Assembly (NCBI GenBank): GCA_036939355.1
Contig: JALLAP010001116.1
Coordinates: 1 to 11,935, forward strand
Direction: 5' to 3'
Source: Thalassiosira profunda
Lineage: Eukaryota; Bacillariophyta; Thalassiosirophyceae; Thalassiosirales; Thalassiosiraceae
Length of the DNA: 11,935 nt
The position numbers and the translations under genes were made by a program. Positions 7,471 to 11,935 of the stretch are shown here, one piece after another (within the stretch, counting starts at the first letter, position 1; every line of letters starts with the position of its first letter). The notes beneath the pieces were generated by a model. That model was not told where the DNA came from. It saw only the letters and a list, made by a program, of their open reading frames with translations, and searched no databases.

Positions 7471-7883
7471 GGGTTCGGCGGCGACAGGGGCGGACGACGA
7501 GGAGCGGAGGGGCGTGGCCGTGAGCTGGAGGATCGATGGGGTTGTGAGCTGTCCGCGTGTTGGGGGTTGGGGGGCCGAGGATACCACTAGCGCGTCACGC
7601 GTGTCATTTTTTGCGACTGATAAATTCAGTCGCGAGGGATAAGTATGGTGAAAACGCGCAAGGGAGGAGGCCGCGGGCACGTCCCCCCCCCCGTGCCGGC
7701 GGCCCTCCCACGGCGGCCCTCCCACTCGAGCCACCCCGCCCGCTACTGAGCAGGCCAGGGCTGCGCTGGCGCTAAACGCGGGCGGAAGGGAGAGCGGTGG
7801 TTCGGTTGCAAAGAAGAGAGCGAGATGTGATGTCCGGTGATGGCAAAACGCGAAGCCTGCAGGAATGAGGAGATGAACACTGT
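7471..7883. other. GC-rich 5' flank of the PHD/PDZ gene
   Basis: It contains a perfect hairpin (7613-7633), a run of ten C (7683-7692) and a 14-bp unit repeated twice head to tail (7697-7710 and 7711-7724). Minus- and plus-strand reading frames here are long only because of base composition. The promoter of the minus-strand gene should lie in this stretch, but I see no recognisable element. Confidence 0.4.
7613..7633. repeat. Perfect 8-bp stem, 5-nt loop hairpin
   Basis: GCGACTGA and TCAGTCGC are exact reverse complements around TAAAT. The sequence just after the stem (GCGAGGGATAAGTAT, from about 7632) resembles a piece of the foldback's left arm at about 7928-7942 (13 of 15 matches by eye), so it may be a decayed relative of that element. 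Confidence 0.6.
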
Positions 7884-8083
7884 AAAAAAATAAACCGTGG
7901 TATTTGACGTCGAGTTTCAATATTTGCGCGAGGGGTGAGTATTTATCTTCGCGGAGTGAGTAAATAAGGCCCACAACGAGCCCGCAGGGCGAGTTGTGGG
8001 TCTTATTTACTCACAACGCGAAGATAAATACTCGCCCCAAGTGCAAATATTTAACGAGACGAAAATACCCGGTTTATTTTTTT
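7884..8083. mobile_element. Foldback (MITE-like) element, about 200 nt
   Basis: The left arm 7884-7977 pairs with the right arm 7993-8083 around a 15-nt loop that holds its own GCCC/GGGC stem. The ends match exactly (AAAAAAATAAACCG and its reverse complement), a 17-nt block GAGTATTTATCTTCGCG matches exactly near the middle, and overall arm identity is about 80% by eye with small indels. There is no coding capacity. The A/T-rich composition contrasts with the flanks. It resembles a foldback or miniature inverted-repeat transposon; target-site duplications are not clear. It could also be transcribed as a long hairpin RNA. Confidence 0.7.
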
Positions 8084-8097
8084 GTGTGACGCCGCGC

Positions 8098-8358
8098 GTG
8101 CAAAAATGAACAATTTTGTGTACTCACTCCGAGTTCTGGGAAAAGTTGGCACTCACCGTAGCCGTGAGTAATTAAGCCATACTAATTCCGTCGTGTCGTA
8201 AAGAAAGTGATCTTGGTTCGATTTGGCCCAACAAACTTTCACACAAAATTACGTAGGAACTCAATATAAAGTATCTTGGCACGATCCCTAATTACAAACT
8301 GAGTTTGTAAACAAATATGGCACGAGGAGTGAGTAAACAAAATTGTTTATTTCTGCAC
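8098..8358. mobile_element. 261-nt element with about 33-nt terminal inverted repeats (MITE-like)
   Basis: The left end (8098-8130) and the reverse complement of the right end (8326-8358) match at about 30 of 33 positions, beginning GTGCA and ending ACTCACTCC. Inside are two smaller palindromes, ACTCAC...GTGAGT (8151-8169) and TTACAAAC-TGA-GTTTGTAA (8292-8310, perfect). There is no ORF. The GTGACG copies at 8086-8091 and 8361-8366 flank it but do not abut the repeats evenly, so a target-site duplication is not shown. It shares the GAGTGAGTAAA motif with the foldback just upstream. The right end is 58 nt before the next start codon. Confidence 0.65.
8265..8271 (+). promoter_or_regulatory. TATA-like box upstream of the DUF333-module gene
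   Basis: TATAAAG lies about 150 nt before the ATG at 8417 and inside the inverted-repeat element. If it is functional, the element supplies the promoter. Support is only the match to the consensus and the distance. Confidence 0.25.
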
Positions 8359-8416
8359 TAGTGACGTTACAACAAACAATCGAAGCAACAAAAATTACCG
8401 CTCGATATGTAGTGCC

Positions 8417-10889
8417 ATGAAATCAATTCATCGTTTGGCAGCGATCCTCCTATTGGCGGAGAGTGCGGTGGGCCTCGAGAGTGCGGACGGCCTCAAGGAT
8501 GCACCGACGCTGATGTGCGAAGAGAATGGAGGCACAGTCATAACTCGATACGTCGAGGGTGGAGGGCCGAGGCGCATGTGCCTCTTCGAGGACGACACGG
8601 CGTGCGATGAACTGTGCTATTATCGAGGAGGGTGCTTGAAGGGAGCTGTGCCGGAGTTCACGTCGTTTTGTCGCAAGAATGAGGGGCGGCTGCGGACTGC
8701 GAGACCTAACGTACAGCATGTAGAGCCGGAGGTGAAGTGGTGCGTCTTCGAAGATGGCAGTGCGTGTTCTGAACACGCGTTCGAGGACGACTATTGCCAC
8801 ATGCTTGGTCCTCAATGGAGGGAAATACGTTCTCGATGGAGGTGGGCGATAGAAGCTGTCATTCCATTCGAAAAGTTTTGCGAGATTGCGGGAGGGGATG
8901 TCGTTAGCCGAGCTTTTCCTTGGGGCACAAAAGACGGCCAGCAACCAACTGAGGCAGATGATGTGTGCGTTTTTGACGTTACGCCTGAAGCTGTTATATC
9001 GAAAATGCATCCAGATCAGGCTGAAGTGTACCGTCGGTCATTCCTTGGCGACGTCTTGGCTGGGATTTGTCCCCCCGAGGATACCAGTGGTTGTTTCGAT
9101 CTTTGGGTTGAGGAATTTGCCTACGTTGAATCATCTTGTTTTGGTGAGATTGAGGCGTCCTTGGTTGATGAGCCTCCTGAACTTTTGGCCTCAATCAATG
9201 CGCTTCTCTCGGAATATTGCATCGATTCCGGAGGCAAAAGCGAAGTCACGGAGGACGGGAATGGCAACAAGTATATCTCGTGCGTCGTGGGTGACGAGCT
9301 CAAGGATGCGCCGACCTTGATGTGCGAAGAGAACGGAGGCACCATAAAAACTCGTTACAACGCATACGCGGAACAGACGCGTATGTGCATCTTCGAGGAT
9401 GGAACGGCGTGCGACGAAGAGTGCCTCTATCACGGAGAGTGCTTGAAGGGAGCCGTGCCCGAGTTCACGTCGTTCTGTCTCGAGAATGGAGGGCAGTTGG
9501 TTGCCCGGAAAGTATTTGACAACCTGTCCCACATTGATCCAAAAGTGATATGGTGCGTCTTCAAAGATGGCACGTCGTGCTCTGAAAACGCAGTGAACAA
9601 CGGCTATTGCCACAAGGTTGGTCCTCAGTGGCGATCCATATCAGCACCATTCGGACTTTTCTGCGAGGTTGAGGGAGGGAAAGTTGTCAACCAACCCTAT
9701 AATTGGGACACAGACGACAGCCAGCCACCAACCGAGATTGAAGATGCTTGTATCTTTGATGATGAACCTGAAGCTATTCTAGCAAAGATGCATCCAAATC
9801 AGGTTGAAGCATTCCGGGGGTCATTCGGGCCATCGCGCCACCCTAGTATGGATTCCAGGGATGTCTTCGAAACATCGACCACGATCAGGGAGTATGCCTA
9901 CATTGATTCCGCCTGTTTTCTCGACATCTCTCGGGATGATGCCCCAGTCGACGAGCCTCCTCGCAAGGAACTGCTGGCCGCAGTCAATGCGCTTCTCTCA
10001 GAAAACTGCATTGATTTCGGGGGCGAAAGCAAAGTTATGGACGAAGGTGGCGACGAGTACATCATATGTATTGTGGGCGATAAGTTTTGCGATGCGCTAG
10101 AACTTTACGACGACCCCAGTCATTGCAAGAAGGGAGTTGACAGACCCCCATTCCCAATCTTCTGCGAGCAGAGCGGAGGAAAGTTGACCACCAATCAGAA
10201 ATTGTGCATGTACGACTATCCATTCTCTGAGAGGGTGCAGAAAGATCAGCTGTACTGCAAAGAGCGAGACTACTATCGCCGGGGCTGTGAGGTGTTTGAA
10301 CCGTTTCCTTTCGGAGAAGACCCCGAACCTTCGATGTTGTGCGCTGATGGATACTATGTCGAGACTCGCCACGACAAAGATGGGTCAGAGTTTGCGATCT
10401 GCGTTCGAACGGGTCCCTTTGAGAAATACTCAGAGGNCTCGCCACGACAAAGATGGGTCAGAGTTTGCGATCTGCGTTCGAACGGGTCCCTTTGAGAAAT
10501 ACTCAGAGGCATGGGGCTCAGATAAAAGAGTCTGTTTGCGGTGGTTTTTTTCTGGTCAGGGCGTATATTGCAGCTCGGACTATCCCATGTTCGCCGAGTA
10601 CTGCCGTGGAGTGGGTCACTGGGGAGGAGAGCTATCCTCTCAAAACTTTGGTGCTGGCGAGTTGCCCGTCTGCAAGTTCCCCAGGTTGGACGAGTATCGA
10701 GACACTTACTGGATGGTGACAGATGATCCAAATGGAATCGTTTGCACGGAACGCTTTTACTACGACAACGGAGGGTGTCTCCCTTTCGATGTGCATGGTG
10801 CCGATCCTCCAGCTGGAGCCTCGGTAGCTTTCCATCGGTTGGTGTTCCTTGCTGCGGCAGGATTGCTGACCCTCCTGTTGGGCATCTAG
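8417..10889 (+). CDS. Secreted, probably GPI-anchored, cysteine-rich protein of DUF333-like modules (interrupted by an assembly scar)
   Basis: Residues 1-19 are a signal peptide. The rest is made of units with the spacing C-x3-G-G ... C-x-F-x-D-G-x2-C-x-E ... G-x-C, which fits the small DUF333 module known mainly from bacterial envelope proteins. Clear modules start at residues 34, 85, 303 and 354; divergent ones at about 155, 268, 416, 531, 583 and 642. Residues 26-294 and 295-555 are a tandem duplication, both starting L-K-D-A-P-T-L-M-C. After residue 673 the frame is broken by an N at 10437 within a 72-bp exact repeat; collapsing the repeat gives a continuous frame of 799 residues. The C-terminus is a small-residue stretch (A-D-P-P-A-G-A-S) followed by a hydrophobic tail with nothing after it, as in GPI-anchored proteins. 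The many cysteines suggest disulphide-bonded surface modules. Function is unknown. By eye, codons are less GC-rich than in the neighbouring genes. No introns seen. Confidence 0.83.
8492..10081 (+). repeat. Tandem duplication of about 800 nt within the DUF333-module gene
   Basis: Unit 1 is 8492-9298 and unit 2 is about 9299-10081. Both begin with nearly the same bases and encode the same order of modules: two good DUF333-like modules, a divergent acidic module with an M-H-P-(D/N)-Q segment, and a half module ending C-(V/I)-V-G-D. The first 100 residues of each are the best conserved. The frame is kept across the junction. Confidence 0.85.
10365..10509. other. Assembly scar: exact 72-bp repeat around a single N
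   Basis: 10365-10436 and 10438-10509 are identical over 72 bases, separated only by the N at 10437. This is what results when two contigs overlap at their ends but are joined as a scaffold gap instead of being merged. It shifts the frame by one and truncates the predicted protein. Collapsing the repeat, or deleting only the N, restores the frame. Confidence 0.9.
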
Positions 10890-10944
10890 AGAGGTTGTGT
10901 TGAGTTGTTTGCGATGATAGAGTTTACAATTCTGTCTGGTATTG

Positions 10945-10950
10945 AATAAA
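10945..10950 (+). terminator. Polyadenylation signal AATAAA
   Basis: A canonical AATAAA 56 nt after the TAG stop of the DUF333-module gene, in an A/T-rich stretch, at the right distance for its 3' UTR. Confidence 0.55.
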
Positions 10951-10980
10951 ATGTTATACAAGATAATGAATTGAAGTTTT

Positions 10981-11027
10981 GGCTGACTCGGTGGGTCTTT
11001 GAACCGCCACTCGCTGTCAGCCGAGTC
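10981..11027. repeat. Overlapping inverted repeat
   Basis: GGCTGAC near 10981 pairs with GTCAGCC near 11018, and the overlapping GACTCGG pairs with CCGAGTC, giving two mutually exclusive 7-bp stems around a loop of about 25-30 nt. It could form at the RNA end of either converging transcript. The role is unknown. Confidence 0.4.
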
Positions 11028-11057
11028 GGATTCTGGTCCTCTCTCGAGACTTTAACA

Positions 11058-11336
11058 ATGACGGCCGTAGTCCAACGAAATAAGATGGAACGGAGGAATG
11101 CCTTCGTTGCCAACTCTCGCGAGGCAACCTCCCTGCGCGTCTTTTGCCAATCGCTAGGACGACCAGGTGCCCTAGCATTGGCGAGAGCGAACAATTCCTC
11201 GAACAACGGCCGAATCCGCGGCACCGAGGAGGATCCCTACAGCAGCGATTCTTCCTCCAGCAATGTCCAACTAGCGCTGACGCGCCTTGCCCCCAGGAGT
11301 GCTGATGGGAGGCCCCATTGCGCTCCTTCTGCGTGA
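11058..11336 (+). CDS. Hypothetical small ORF, 92 codons
   Basis: From the ATG at 11058 to the TGA at 11334-11336. The product is basic in its first half and then Ser/Asp-rich, with no signal peptide, membrane segment or recognised domain. It lies in a convergent spacer with open frames on the opposite strand, so it may be chance. Confidence 0.18.
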   Translation: MTAVVQRNKMERRNAFVANSREATSLRVFCQSLGRPGALALARANNSSNNGRIRGTEEDPYSSDSSSSNVQLALTRLAPRSADGRPHCAPSA

Positions 11337-11519
11337 GAATGCACTTCAAAACAAACGCCTGGATGCCTCCTTCCCCTGGAAAAGGAGAGAGTCTCTGGAG
11401 TGACCCTCCAAATCGGCTGTTGACTCGAGGTCATATCTCTGCGGATGCTTCGTGCTCTTTTCTTTGTTGGGCTGTAGGGCCCAAACGGACCCGGCGTTGT
11501 TCCTCCAAGAATTAATTCC

Positions 11520-11935
11520 TCAATTCGTCACCGGCTTTCTCTCCTCTCCTTCCTGCAGCACTGCATTCCCCGTATTCGTCCACTTGAGCGTCGTGGTCGA
11601 CGTCCTCCGATAACTGGGCGGCTTGCTGGCCGTGATGACATCCACAAGATGTGCACCGCTGCGTTCCCTCCCCCCTGGCACACCCTCAATTGCGTCGCTT
11701 TGGGGCAGCTTGCGACTGTTCCCATCTGCCGGGAGGTAACTTTCGCCGATGGCCAACTCCCCCAATTCCGACAAGAACCGCTCGCCGTCTCCGACATCCC
11801 CTCTGTTTCCCCCACCGCTATCGCCGCTGCCACCCTCCGCGCTCGAATCCACCTCGTCGCATGAATCTAAATTCCACAGCCCCGTCCGGTTGGGATCGAA
11901 CGACTGCCGCCCCGACAAATCGACGCCGCCCACAT
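11520..11935 (-). CDS. Unrecognised protein, C-terminal part (gene continues past the right edge)
   Basis: A minus-strand frame open at the window edge runs to the TGA at 11520-11522, giving the last 138 or so residues. The sequence is acidic and Ser/Gly-rich in its first half (an S-S-A-E-G-G-S-G-D-S-G-G-G run), then G-E-L-A-I-G-E-S-Y-L-P, and a Thr-rich, mildly basic end. There is no recognisable domain or membrane segment. Codons favour G/C in third positions as in the other minus-strand genes, which supports coding. The start lies outside the window; a terminal exon of a larger protein is the likeliest reading. It converges on the DUF333-module gene. Confidence 0.42.
   Translation of the reverse strand, partial: VGGVDLSGRQSFDPNRTGLWNLDSCDEVDSSAEGGSGDSGGGNRGDVGDGERFLSELGELAIGESYLPADGNSRKLPQSDAIEGVPGGRERSGAHLVDVITASKPPSYRRTSTTTLKWTNTGNAVLQEGEERKPVTN

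Larger units (their letters stand above)
10890..11519. other. Convergent spacer downstream of the DUF333-module gene
   Basis: 630 nt between two converging 3' ends. It holds a polyadenylation signal (10945-10950), an inverted repeat (10981-11027) and a weak plus-strand ORF (11058-11336). Several reading frames on both strands overlap here without recognisable domains. I see no tRNA or other RNA gene. Confidence 0.45.

Noticed and set aside
6035..7590. Plus-strand ORFs of 397 and 272 codons
   Set aside because: They are antisense to the PHD/PDZ gene and its probable N-terminal extension, with low-complexity Arg/Gly/Ala composition and no recognisable motif.
7471..7974. Extension of the minus-strand frame upstream of the ATG at 7470 to 7974
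   Set aside because: The upstream part runs into the foldback and A/T-rich spacer and loses the coding-like third-position bias, so 7470 is the more reasonable start.
7884..8358. CRISPR array or bacterial-type terminator
   Set aside because: The repeats are inverted and not regularly spaced direct repeats, and the genomic setting is eukaryotic.
10976..11045. tRNA-like segment (GGTTCAAA on the minus strand)
   Set aside because: No acceptor stem, D-arm or anticodon arm can be built around the T-loop-like stretch.
10886..11349. Minus-strand ORFs of 112 and 110 codons in the convergent spacer
   Set aside because: No domain, no clear start context, overlapping frames on both strands, and one overlaps the polyadenylation signal of the upstream gene.

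Overview
This window looks like nuclear DNA of a microalga, most probably a centric diatom of the Thalassiosira type. That assignment is an inference. It rests on short GT-AG introns (141 and 182 nt) in one gene, secretory signal peptides, a thioredoxin-thioredoxin reductase fusion, a tandem-pore channel-like protein, and an array of C-x2-C-x13-14-H-x3-C zinc motifs of a kind I associate with diatom predicted proteins. There is no bacterial operon structure. Genes are far apart, in divergent or convergent pairs.

Layout. (1) 1-1315, minus: 5' part of a three-exon gene for a signal-peptide-bearing thioredoxin domain fused ahead of a thioredoxin reductase domain; the gene runs off the left edge. 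(2) 1316-1818: about 500 nt of divergent promoter/leader DNA with two upstream ATGs. (3) 1819-3252, plus: a four-helix, two-pore channel-like protein whose two selectivity filters are both non-canonical, with a degenerate EF-hand region between the halves. (4) 3253-3430: convergent spacer. (5) 3431-6937, minus: a 1168-residue acidic/basic, largely disordered protein with five regular CCHC-type zinc motifs, one longer variant, a PDZ domain and a C-terminal PHD finger. Its reading frame very probably continues upstream to an ATG at 7470 through a one-base frameshift near 6974-6978. (6) 7471-8416: repeat-rich spacer with a short perfect hairpin, a roughly 200-nt foldback and a 261-nt element with terminal inverted repeats, which ends 58 nt before the next start codon. 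(7) 8417-10889, plus: a secreted, probably GPI-anchored, cysteine-rich protein built from DUF333-like modules, with an internal tandem duplication of about 265 residues. It is interrupted by an assembly scar (72-bp exact repeat around a single N). (8) 10890-11519: convergent spacer with an AATAAA and an inverted repeat. (9) 11520-11935, minus: the 3' end of an unrecognised gene that leaves the window at the right edge.

I see no sign that these genes form one pathway. The most unusual items are the DUF333-module surface protein beside a cluster of foldback elements, the multi-zinc/PDZ/PHD protein with its apparent frameshift, the channel-like protein with both filters altered, and the Trx-before-TrxR domain order behind a signal peptide.
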